Assembly (NCBI RefSeq): GCF_029542085.1
Contig: NZ_CP107036.1
Span: 2,232,001-2,296,000, forward strand
Reading direction: 5' to 3'
Length of the DNA: 64,000 nucleotides
DNA from: Sphingobacterium sp. ML3W
GTDB taxonomy: Bacteria > Bacteroidota > Bacteroidia > Sphingobacteriales > Sphingobacteriaceae
Shown here: positions 24,900 to 32,197 of the stretch, one piece after another
Position numbering within the stretch: position 1 is the first letter of the stretch
Layout: every line of letters begins with the position of its first letter
Notes under the pieces: model-generated
What the model was told of the DNA's origin: nothing
What the model saw: only the letters and a program-made list of their open reading frames with translations
Databases searched by the model: none
Made by a program: the position numbers and the translations under genes

Positions 24900-25535
24900 T
24901 TATGGTAGTTGAATCAAAAACTCGTCTTTCGGCAATCTAAATTTTTTCAATTTCAATAACCAATCCTCCTCACCCAGGCGATAACCTAATGGTAGCAAAA
25001 CAACACTTTTTAAGCCTTTTTTATCCAAGCCCAGTAATTTATCCAATTCGACGTTAGAAAATCCTTCCATCGGTGTAGCGTCTACTTTCAATTCTGCGGC
25101 TTGAGCAATAGCCATTCCAAAAGAAATATAAGCTTGTTTAGCTGCATGTGCAGCCTGCTGTTCTTCAGTAAGTGCAGCGAACATCTCTTTCAACCTATTT
25201 TTATATTCGTCGGTTGTATCCAACGGGAGGCCTCTATGGTTGTTCATATGATCAAAAGTCGCATCAATGCGTTCGTCTGTGTATTTATCCCATGCCGCAA
25301 AAATCAGGAGATGTGAGCTTTCTGCAATTATTTGCTGCCCCCAAGCAACAGGTACAATCTGCTCTTTCAACTGTTGATCCGTGATCAGCACAACACGAAA
25401 CGGTTGCAAACCAGAGGAACTCGGTGCCATACGCGCTGCTTCGATAATTTTGTCTACGTCATTCTGATCAACTTTCTTTGTTGAATCGTATTTTTTGGTT
25501 GCATAACGCCATTCAAGTGTTTCTAATAATGCCAT
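24900..25535 (-). CDS. NfsB-type nitroreductase / NAD(P)H-dependent oxidoreductase
   Basis: A 211-residue cytoplasmic FMN enzyme, the usual length for the family. Seen: RYATKKYDSTKKV, EAARMAPSSSGLQPFRVVLI (FMN-binding SS..QP), YISFGMAIAQAAELKVDATPMEGF and LPLGYRLGEEDW. Family members transfer electrons from NAD(P)H to nitroaromatics, quinones or flavins. It stands alone, with a 12-bp perfect palindrome in its upstream region suggesting repressor control. No regulator gene is adjacent. Confidence 0.88.
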   Translation of the reverse strand: MALLETLEWRYATKKYDSTKKVDQNDVDKIIEAARMAPSSSGLQPFRVVLITDQQLKEQIVPVAWGQQIIAESSHLLIFAAWDKYTDERIDATFDHMNNHRGLPLDTTDEYKNRLKEMFAALTEEQQAAHAAKQAYISFGMAIAQAAELKVDATPMEGFSNVELDKLLGLDKKGLKSVVLLPLGYRLGEEDWLLKLKKFRLPKDEFLIQLP

Positions 25536-25570
25536 TTTCTTTTGTTTATTTACTGTCTATTTTATTTTTC

Positions 25571-25592
25571 AACGTCCTAATATTAGGTTGTT
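25571..25592. promoter_or_regulatory. Palindromic operator candidate upstream of nitroreductase
   Basis: The perfect palindrome CCTAATATTAGG (25576-25587) is flanked symmetrically by AAC and GTT with 2-nt gaps, making a 22-bp dyad about 40 nt upstream of the start codon. MarR-, HxlR- and TetR-type repressors often use such sites at redox-enzyme genes. The remainder of the spacer 25593-25794 is AT-rich with no gene seen. Confidence 0.5.
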
Positions 25593-25794
25593 ATCTATTA
25601 TAAATTTGATAAAAAAAATTAGATCTGGAAATAGTGTTCGAACGATTGTCCATATTTTTAAATTTTTATTTATATCATAAATATAGTAAATATTTAGATG
25701 TTCAAACATTTAAAAGAATTTAATGACAAAATTGTGTTTGGATTCTAGTAAAGTTGATCTTTCACACATTTCTGATGATTAGTGGCTCATTATA

Positions 25795-26772
25795 CTAACG
25801 CCTTTTTTTCGCAAAAGGATTAAAAGAAAGTCCGACGTTCACATAAAAAGATGGATCTGCAGAAGCTTCCCAAACATAATTATTTTGACGTTCACTTTTT
25901 TCAAATACTCTTGACCTTGGAATGGTCTTCATACCTGATTTGACTGTTGCAATAAATGATCTTCCCAAATTATGTTCGTAGGTCAATCCTGAATTAATCT
26001 CCATCTGATTAAGGGTATAAACCTTATCTGACCCCAAAAAGTCATAGAGATAAAATATCGTAGTATTGAGGTCCGTGCCCAGTGAAAGTCGACCATTCCG
26101 CAACATCGTTTTACGTACAAAAGCGCCTTTTGGTAATAACACATCTACCATCCAACCATCAGCATACTGTTGCTTATAGGTAAAGGTGGGAATAACAGGA
26201 ACAATAGCCCCCGGATCCACAAAACCCAACAATCCGATTGTCACTTGTACATCCTTCGACGCCTTTAATACTAAAGTTCCAGTCAACATGCCCCGCACCC
26301 GTTCAATCCCCTTTTCACTTCCATCCGTCATGATACTGGCCGAATAAATAGCCATTTTACCAAATAACTTTGAGAAGTAAGAGAAATTAAGCGATTCATA
26401 ATGGTAATGGAAATCCTTTGAACGCATTTTTAAAGGTTGTGCGCTTAAATCCGATTCTTGTAGATTCAATGTGGTATACTGATATCCAAGGCTAGTCCCC
26501 AAAGCCCAGTTACGCCGGTTTAAAAAATTGACATTTAAACTCCCCCCAGCCTGATGGAATGATTCCACCCTACCTTGGGTGCTGGCAGCCCCCTTAGCGT
26601 TAGCTGAATATTTGTAGCCGCTATTGTATTCATAACTTAGATTCAGTACTCTCGCTGCGGGAAATTTGTCAGCAACAATGGCCTGTACTTTTTGGGGAAT
26701 ACTGTCTTTTGTCTGTGCGGAAGCACTGCATATCAGGGCAAAGCTCCCAAACAACACGAAACTCTTTTTCAT
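25795..26772 (-). CDS. DUF6268 family outer-membrane beta-barrel-like protein
   Basis: A 325-residue protein with a signal peptide (MKKSFVLFGSFALICSASA-Q). It has alternating hydrophobic strands with aromatic ends (NWALGTSLGYQYTTLNL, DFHYHYESLNFSYFSKL, MEINSGLTYEHNLG, FYVNVGLSFNPFAKK), typical of a small outer-membrane barrel; it matches what I know of DUF6268 proteins from Bacteroidota. Function unknown. It is divergent from the LytS/LytTR pair and carries matching tandem GTATAAAA repeats at its own promoter, so it is a likely direct target of that system. Confidence 0.72.
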   Translation of the reverse strand: MKKSFVLFGSFALICSASAQTKDSIPQKVQAIVADKFPAARVLNLSYEYNSGYKYSANAKGAASTQGRVESFHQAGGSLNVNFLNRRNWALGTSLGYQYTTLNLQESDLSAQPLKMRSKDFHYHYESLNFSYFSKLFGKMAIYSASIMTDGSEKGIERVRGMLTGTLVLKASKDVQVTIGLLGFVDPGAIVPVIPTFTYKQQYADGWMVDVLLPKGAFVRKTMLRNGRLSLGTDLNTTIFYLYDFLGSDKVYTLNQMEINSGLTYEHNLGRSFIATVKSGMKTIPRSRVFEKSERQNNYVWEASADPSFYVNVGLSFNPFAKKRR

Positions 26773-26865
26773 TTGGATATTTGTTTTTGTCTATCTATTC
26801 TTTTTCAATTAAATACTCCGCGAAAACTGCTCTTTTGGAAATCCGAGCTGAGCTTTAGCTTGTTA

Positions 26866-27047
26866 CAAGAATAGATCAATTGGGTACGCCCATTTATTTT
26901 TTTATACAAAAGGGTCAATATTTTATACAAAAACAAGCGCTGTTAAAACGGTTCCTCCCCAGCCTAATTACTGAATTTACTTTAGTATAAAAAAAAGCGG
27001 TCTTCGTATAAAAGAAAGCCATTTTGAAACAAAAAAAATTACTTTTG
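26866..27047. promoter_or_regulatory. Divergent promoters with two tandem LytTR-type operator pairs
   Basis: Toward the plus-strand kinase gene: GTATAAAAAAAAGC at 26985 and GTATAAAAGAAAGC at 27006 (21-bp period), then -7 TACTTTTG at 27040. Toward DUF6268 on the minus strand: TTTTGTATAAAA twice (plus coordinates 26921-26932 and 26900-26911, also 21-bp period), then TATTCTTG at 26873-26866. In both directions the G of the proximal GTATAAAA lies exactly 34 bp before the first base of the -7 element, and no proper -33 TTTG is present. LytTR regulators are known to bind tandem repeats about two helical turns apart, so activation by the adjacent regulator is likely. Confidence 0.75.
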
Positions 27048-27076
27048 CTGAATTAGGGTCAGTAATCCAGATCAAT

Positions 27077-28138
27077 ATGCAAGACTGCAACAATCGTATT
27101 ATTTTACGCTACTTAACGGAAAAGAAGTTCAGGCATTTACGACATGGCCTGTTTTTGGTTGGCCTGCTTATTCTTTTTGCCAATGCCAATACAAATAACC
27201 AATTTCTGGGTAACTATAAAACCTACTTCTCTTTGGCACTCTGGACGGTTTTCGTGGCCATGTTTTATATCAATATGTATGTGTTGATCCCGCAGTATTT
27301 TTTCAAGGGAAAATATGAAATCTATACCATCTTGCTTATTCTGCTGGTGACAGCGAGCCTACTCGTGGTCATGCAAATTGCGATATATATTTTTAGTATC
27401 CATATCCCGACGATCGAAAGACAACGAACCAATACAATGGGTTTTGTCAGCGGTTTATTTATCTGTATTCCCATTATCTTGACCACCACCACTTTTAAGC
27501 TCTTTAAGCGTTGGATCGAGGATAATAAACGTATTTCAGATCTAAAAAACCTGGCGTTGACAACGGAGTTAAATGCGTTAAAGAATCAGATTCAGCCACA
27601 TTTTTTGTTTAATATGCTCAACAATGTGAAGGCATTAATTCGGAAAGACCCCAGTATGGCCACCGAGGTTATTATCAAACTTTCCGATTTTTTGCGCTAT
27701 CAGCTCTATGAAAACGATACAGATAAAACGCTTTTAAAATCCGAAATAAACTTTATTTTCAATTTTCTAAAACTTGAGGAAATACGTCGGGATAACTTGA
27801 GAACGTCATTGTCCTGCACGGCGGAATTAGAAAGGCAAAGTATTTTCCTGCCGCCACATCTTTTTACTGCCTTTATCGAGAACGCGATCAAACATAGCGT
27901 GAACTTACGTGACGAGCATACGTTTATTGCCATTCATTTTACGCAGACAGATGAACAACTTTGTTTCGAATGTGAAAATTCGATCGATCCAGATCTTTCG
28001 AATACCCGTTCTAAGTATGGTGGACTGGGATTAGTCAATGCCAAACGACGGCTGGATTTGCTGTATGGTGATAATTACGAACTTACAATATCAAAAAATG
28101 ACCTGCTGTATCAGGTAAAATTAAAAATTCCATTATGA
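27077..28138 (+). CDS. LytS-type sensor histidine kinase
   Basis: A 353-residue inner-membrane kinase. About four helices lie within residues 20-155, with almost no periplasmic sensor domain. The His_kinase domain follows, with the phosphoacceptor in NQIQPHFLFNMLNNVK, then an HATPase domain (FTAFIENAIKHSV and YGGLGLVNAKRRLDLLYG). It should phosphorylate the LytTR regulator encoded next, with which it overlaps by 4 nt (ATGA). The signal is unknown; membrane or envelope state is common for the family. Its promoter carries tandem GTATAAAA repeats, implying autoregulation. Confidence 0.9.
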   Translation: MQDCNNRIILRYLTEKKFRHLRHGLFLVGLLILFANANTNNQFLGNYKTYFSLALWTVFVAMFYINMYVLIPQYFFKGKYEIYTILLILLVTASLLVVMQIAIYIFSIHIPTIERQRTNTMGFVSGLFICIPIILTTTTFKLFKRWIEDNKRISDLKNLALTTELNALKNQIQPHFLFNMLNNVKALIRKDPSMATEVIIKLSDFLRYQLYENDTDKTLLKSEINFIFNFLKLEEIRRDNLRTSLSCTAELERQSIFLPPHLFTAFIENAIKHSVNLRDEHTFIAIHFTQTDEQLCFECENSIDPDLSNTRSKYGGLGLVNAKRRLDLLYGDNYELTISKNDLLYQVKLKIPL

Positions 28139-28848
28139 ATTGTATCATTGTAGATGATGAACCCTTAGCAAGGGAAGAAATGAGAAATCTGGTCGAAGAA
28201 ATTTCAGCTATAGAAATTATGGGTGAGTTTTCCAATGCCCTATCTGCTATGGAATATCTTGCGACCACATCTGTTGATCTCATTTTTCTCGATATCGAGA
28301 TGCCTACTGTCAATGGATTGGATTTTGCACAATCCTTACCTAAGGATGTGCTGGTGATACTGACGACAGCCTATACACAATATGCCTTGAGGGGTTTTGA
28401 ACTGGATGCACTCGACTACCTCCTTAAACCTATCAAAAAAGATCGCTTGGCCAAGGCAATCGATAAAGCGCTGACCTATAAAAATCTGCTCAATTTAAAG
28501 GAAAATCAAAGCACCTTTGAAGATGCGAATGAAGATGCTGTATTTATCAAATCGGATCGAAAATACTACAAGATCTTATTTGGCGATATTCGATTTATTG
28601 AGGCACTCAAAGATTATGTTGTTATTTATACGCGCACTAATAAACTTATTACGGCAATGAATCTAAAAACAATGCATCAAAAACTACCAGCCCATATATT
28701 TGTTCGGGTTAGCAAATCCTATTTGATCAATTTGTCTTTTATTGATTCTTTTGACAACCATACGATATACATTGACAAGTTCGAGATCCCGATTGGCGAG
28801 ATTTATCGCGAGCCGTTTTTTAAGCAATATACAGGCGGGCTATTGTAA
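28135..28848 (+). CDS. LytTR family response regulator
   Basis: A 237-residue cytoplasmic regulator. The receiver domain (1-115) has the acidic pair IVDDEP, the phosphoacceptor Asp in LIFLDIEMPTVNG, TTAYTQYAL and the conserved Lys in YLLKPIKK. The C-terminal LytTR DNA-binding domain (about 140-237) starts DAVFIKSDRKYYKILFGDI and contains HIFVRVSKSYLINLSFI. Its start overlaps the kinase stop. Likely binding sites are the 21-bp-spaced repeats at 26900-27019. Confidence 0.92.
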   Translation: MNCIIVDDEPLAREEMRNLVEEISAIEIMGEFSNALSAMEYLATTSVDLIFLDIEMPTVNGLDFAQSLPKDVLVILTTAYTQYALRGFELDALDYLLKPIKKDRLAKAIDKALTYKNLLNLKENQSTFEDANEDAVFIKSDRKYYKILFGDIRFIEALKDYVVIYTRTNKLITAMNLKTMHQKLPAHIFVRVSKSYLINLSFIDSFDNHTIYIDKFEIPIGEIYREPFFKQYTGGLL

Positions 28849-28876
28849 GATCGTCTGTACTGTGCTTTGAATAGCA

Positions 28877-29116
28877 TTAGGCCAATACAAAGCGATCTAG
28901 AAAATCTACTTTTATACCATGCTTATGCAGCAAAGCTGTCAGTAGATCAACGGAACATTCTTCTGTTTCTACCCGAAATATAGCGTCTTCGTCATCCAGA
29001 TCCAAGGTCGCCGACTGTATCTGTGGCAGGTGGAGCTTTAACAACTGCATCAGGAACGTCTTCTTCTCTTTTGTTCGCACAGAGCTTTTAAAAATTAATA
29101 TCTGCTTTGCTTTCAT
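28877..29116 (-). CDS. Small HMA-like protein without metal motif (copy A)
   Basis: 79 residues, no signal peptide or membrane segment. The pattern suggests the beta-alpha-beta-beta-alpha-beta fold of heavy-metal-associated domains (ILIFKSSV, a helix, then IQSATLDLDDEDAIFRVE, a helix, then GIKVDFLD), but the CxxC metal site is absent. The P-x-I...LDLDD stretch is shared with the small proteins at 30192 and 45558, forming a three-member set in this window. It lies between the LytTR regulator (convergent) and the methionine aminopeptidase (divergent). Function unknown; ligand binding or protein interaction is possible. Confidence 0.65.
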   Translation of the reverse strand: MKAKQILIFKSSVRTKEKKTFLMQLLKLHLPQIQSATLDLDDEDAIFRVETEECSVDLLTALLHKHGIKVDFLDRFVLA

Positions 29117-29343
29117 TTTGTAAATTTAAAATTGTATCCACCTTCTTCTCGGTTTATATTTATCCGGGATTTTCACAAATCTATTATTTCAGGCTTTCAC
29201 TGGCTGGGATTTTATACGAAAGCAGGCGTTTATTATACCAAAGGTCTGAGCCAGATCGCCCCCCTACTTTTCTTTATCTGATTATCTATTTTTTTTAAGA
29301 CCTTTGTATATCTTTAATTGAACAAGCAAATACAAAAAGCAGG

Positions 29344-30108
29344 ATGTCTATTACCAACGAGAACGAATTGACCGGAATGCAAAAAGCGAGTGCGGCAGTT
29401 GCCCAGACGCTTAAAGCGATGTGCGACTATGCTAAGGTGGGCATGTCAACCAAAGAATTGGATGAGTACGGGGCGAAGATATTAGAACAATTTGGTGCAA
29501 AGTCAGCACCAGCGCTGACCTATAACTTTCCGGGTTGGACATGTATCAGTGTAGACAACGAGTTTTGCCACGGCGTTCCGTCTGCGGATCGCTTATTACA
29601 GGAAGGAGAACTTATCAATATCGATGTATCAGCGGAACTAGATGGTTTTTGGGCTGATAATGGGGCTTCTTTTGTGGTTGGTGAGGATATTCATCATCAT
29701 CAAAAATTGGTGGACGCTTCAAAGGAAATACTTCAAAAAACGATAAAAAATATACGTGGTGGTGTTAAAATTGCGGACATTGGCCAACTGATGGAAACGG
29801 AAGCAAAAAAGAGAGGCTATAAAGTGATCAAGAATCTCGGTGGTCATGGTATCGGACGCAGTTTACACGAAGATCCAGATGAGCTGCTCAATTATAGGAA
29901 CAAATTTGATCAAAGGCGGTTTAGAAAAAATTCAATTGTTGCGATCGAAACATTTATCTCGACAACATCTACCTATGCAACGGAATTAAATGATGGCTGG
30001 ACGATGGTCGGTGACAAAGGTGGATACATGGCGCAACATGAACATACAATCATGATTACCGATGGTGACCCAATTATTTTAACGGCAGAAAATGGTATTT
30101 TCTGTTAG
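29344..30108 (+). CDS. map: Methionine aminopeptidase, type I
   Basis: A 254-residue cytoplasmic dinuclear metalloprotease that removes N-terminal methionine. All five metal ligands are visible: Asp in NIDVSAELDG, Asp in GFWADNGASF, His in GGHGIGRSLHEDPDE, Glu in IVAIETFIS and Glu in AQHEHTIMI. The His of FCHGVP lines the active site. There is no N-terminal zinc-finger extension. It stands apart from ribosomal-protein genes, so it may be an extra copy to the housekeeping enzyme; that cannot be settled from this window. Confidence 0.9.
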   Translation: MSITNENELTGMQKASAAVAQTLKAMCDYAKVGMSTKELDEYGAKILEQFGAKSAPALTYNFPGWTCISVDNEFCHGVPSADRLLQEGELINIDVSAELDGFWADNGASFVVGEDIHHHQKLVDASKEILQKTIKNIRGGVKIADIGQLMETEAKKRGYKVIKNLGGHGIGRSLHEDPDELLNYRNKFDQRRFRKNSIVAIETFISTTSTYATELNDGWTMVGDKGGYMAQHEHTIMITDGDPIILTAENGIFC

Positions 30109-30117
30109 GAAATTATA

Positions 30118-30164
30118 CCCGAAGAGCTATTGTCTTTTACTGTCTCAGACGATACCTCTTCGGG
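30118..30164. terminator. Possible hairpin between convergent genes
   Basis: CCCGAAGAG and CTCTTCGGG form a 9-bp stem with a long loop (29 nt) that contains a small inner GTCT/AGAC stem. It lies between map and the minus-strand small gene. There is no strong T run, so terminator function is uncertain. Confidence 0.35.
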
Positions 30165-30191
30165 ATAAATTACCTTTATAGGGAACTCTTT

Positions 30192-30431
30192 TTACACTGG
30201 TCTCTCCATAAAATCTAAAAGACTTATCTTCAACTGTTTTTGCTCCATCAAACGAAGAATCAATTCATCCACCTTTTTTGTCGATTTGACCACCATGGTA
30301 AATAACTTATCATCGAGATCAAAGGAGATGGATATCACTGTCGGAACGAGCAAAAAAATATATGTTTCCAGTTCTTTCCTGCGTAGTAGCACTCCTCTTC
30401 CTACTGCAAATAATTGTATATAACGCATCAT
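30192..30431 (-). CDS. Small HMA-like protein without metal motif (copy B, efflux-linked)
   Basis: 79 residues. Its core VPTVISISFDLDDKLFTMVV followed by a helix and LKISLLDFM aligns with the proteins at 28877 and 45558 (P-x-I/V...LDD signature, hydrophobic strands, no CxxC). It sits 27 nt downstream of another small gene, the same partner type and order as at 45558-46089. The pair follows the RND operon on the same strand, so it is probably its distal part. Function unknown. Confidence 0.6.
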   Translation of the reverse strand: MMRYIQLFAVGRGVLLRRKELETYIFLLVPTVISISFDLDDKLFTMVVKSTKKVDELILRLMEQKQLKISLLDFMERPV

Positions 30432-30458
30432 AATTATTCAATATAAATCCTACCTTGA

Positions 30459-30731
30459 TTACCTAGCTATTCCTAATTTTACCCCATAGCATTCAACAGC
30501 AATGCGATAAGATGAATGTACATTACAAAACAGCTGATTCAATCCCTCCAAGTGCTGCATGATGATCACTTTTTGCTTTCTTTTTTCGAGTATTAGTGCC
30601 AGATGATCTGCAAAATCCAGATCATCATCAATAAGTATAAACCGATCGGCGCTAAGCGCGGCAGCCATCTTTTCTATTTTCTCGCTGCTGTGACTTGGAT
30701 TGATCAGAATCAGCATGTTTGTTGTTTTCAT
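30459..30731 (-). CDS. Small alpha/beta protein, partner of the HMA-like protein (copy B)
   Basis: 90 residues from ATG 30731 (MKTTNMLILINPS). An upstream in-frame ATG at 30779 overlaps the outer-membrane factor gene and gives an unlikely N-terminus. Two beta-alpha units are visible (NMLILINPS, RFILIDDDLDFADHLALILE, KVIIMQHLEGL). The segment DRFILI...ADHLALILE aligns with DCYLLV...LDELALALE of the protein at 45796. It starts 23 nt after the stop of the efflux outer-membrane factor and ends 27 nt before the HMA-like gene. I recognise no known family. Confidence 0.6.
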   Translation of the reverse strand: MKTTNMLILINPSHSSEKIEKMAAALSADRFILIDDDLDFADHLALILEKRKQKVIIMQHLEGLNQLFCNVHSSYRIAVECYGVKLGIAR

Positions 30732-30753
30732 TTCGAGTATTAAGATCGTGAGA

Positions 30754-32181
30754 TTAGAGCCATCCGCCTCCCAAGGCACGGTAAAGGGATGTTATGGCAT
30801 TAATTTTTTGTGCTTTCACTGTAGCCTGATCCAATTCGGCCTGCAGCCTATTGGTCTGTGCGACGATCACTTCCAGATAAGTTGCCTCATTAAATTTATA
30901 AAGCAGCATTGCATTTTGAACCAGCTTGTCCGAACGCTCTACCTGCAAGTTGGATGTCTCCAGTTGTTCCCCCAGTTTATCAATCTGAATCAGTGCATCA
31001 GACACTTCACCAACGGCTTTTAACATGGTCTGTTTGAAATTCAATTCCATTTGGTCCTTTGCAATTTTTGACTGCTCCAAACGTGTCTTTAATTGTCTGC
31101 CGTTCAGAATGGGCTGTACAATTGTCCCGGTTGCAGCGGCAAACAGTGACCCCGGTAGATTGAACCAATTATTTGCTTTAAATGCATTTAACCCTCCCTG
31201 TGCAGTGATATTTAAATTTGGATACATACTTGCTCGTGCCACGTGTATCGTTGCCAGGCTCCGCCGGATATCTAATTCGCTACTGCGCAGATCCGGCCGA
31301 TAGCTCAACAGGTTTGCAGGGACACCCAGTGAGAGATTTGCCGACGACTCCACCTGATCCAATCGCATGATCCTTTTTACTGGCCCCGGCACTTCCCCAA
31401 CCAAAATACTTAAAGCATTTTCCTGCACCTGAATCCCAGCCTCTAAGGCTGGAATCCGTTTGGCAATCTGATCCCGTGTCACTTCCTGCTGTTGTACCGA
31501 CAAGATATTTGCCATCCCCAATTCGACCTGTTTGTTAAGGATAAATAAGGTGCTATCTGCAAATGCTAAATTGCGCTGCGATATTTCCAGCTGCCGATCC
31601 AACAGCAGCAGGTTGTAGTAGCCTTGAACAACCTCAGCGACCAAACGTGTTTTGATCGCGCGGACAGCTTCCTGAGTTTTGAGAAGATCCACCAAACTCT
31701 CCTGCTTTTGTCCATTCAATTTACCCCAAATATCAGCCTCCCAAGAAATCTGAATTGAGGAGGTATAATCCATGGTATATTTTTGGCCCATAAATTGACT
31801 GGCCATCATACCGTTCATACTGTTGCCCGAAGGACGGTTAATTCCCACATTAGCAAGATTCGCATTCACAAGTGGCACATTCAGCCACTTGGATTGCTTA
31901 TACCCTTCTGAAGCAAATTCAATCTGCTTTAGGGCAACTTTCAAATCATTATTTTTCTTTAATGCGCTATCCAGTAGCGCAACGAGCATCTCATCTTTAA
32001 AAAAATCACGATAGGAGATCTTCGCGATACTACTATCAGCTTCATGCTCGTCCTGATTTCGGAAATGATCAATCGGTTTAATTTCCGTTCCGGTATAGTG
32101 TGGTACACGGCAGGCATTCACCCCTATTACCGTTGTCAGAAAGACTACACTATACCAGCAATTTCTTTTTATCTGTTTCAT
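30754..32181 (-). CDS. RND efflux outer-membrane factor (TolC/NodT type)
   Basis: A 475-residue outer-membrane lipoprotein-type channel. The N-terminus has a hydrophobic signal ending VIGVNACRVP, with a plausible lipid-attachment Cys. Paired OEP repeats include ISWEADIWGKLNGQK, ARASMYPNLNITAQGG and LYKFNEATYLEVIVAQTN. The protein forms the trimeric exit duct for the pump encoded upstream (16 nt). It is the third gene of the MFP-RND-OMF operon. Confidence 0.9.
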   Translation of the reverse strand: MKQIKRNCWYSVVFLTTVIGVNACRVPHYTGTEIKPIDHFRNQDEHEADSSIAKISYRDFFKDEMLVALLDSALKKNNDLKVALKQIEFASEGYKQSKWLNVPLVNANLANVGINRPSGNSMNGMMASQFMGQKYTMDYTSSIQISWEADIWGKLNGQKQESLVDLLKTQEAVRAIKTRLVAEVVQGYYNLLLLDRQLEISQRNLAFADSTLFILNKQVELGMANILSVQQQEVTRDQIAKRIPALEAGIQVQENALSILVGEVPGPVKRIMRLDQVESSANLSLGVPANLLSYRPDLRSSELDIRRSLATIHVARASMYPNLNITAQGGLNAFKANNWFNLPGSLFAAATGTIVQPILNGRQLKTRLEQSKIAKDQMELNFKQTMLKAVGEVSDALIQIDKLGEQLETSNLQVERSDKLVQNAMLLYKFNEATYLEVIVAQTNRLQAELDQATVKAQKINAITSLYRALGGGWL

Positions 32182-32197
32182 TTTATCTGATCATTAA

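Noticed and set aside
29107-29298. 63-codon plus-strand ORF between the HMA-like gene and map
   Set aside because: AT-rich, no recognisable protein features, no ribosome site, overlaps the start of the HMA-like gene.
30118-30164. Structured RNA downstream of map
   Set aside because: Only one 9-bp stem with a large loop; too little to call an RNA gene, so it is kept as a weak terminator candidate.
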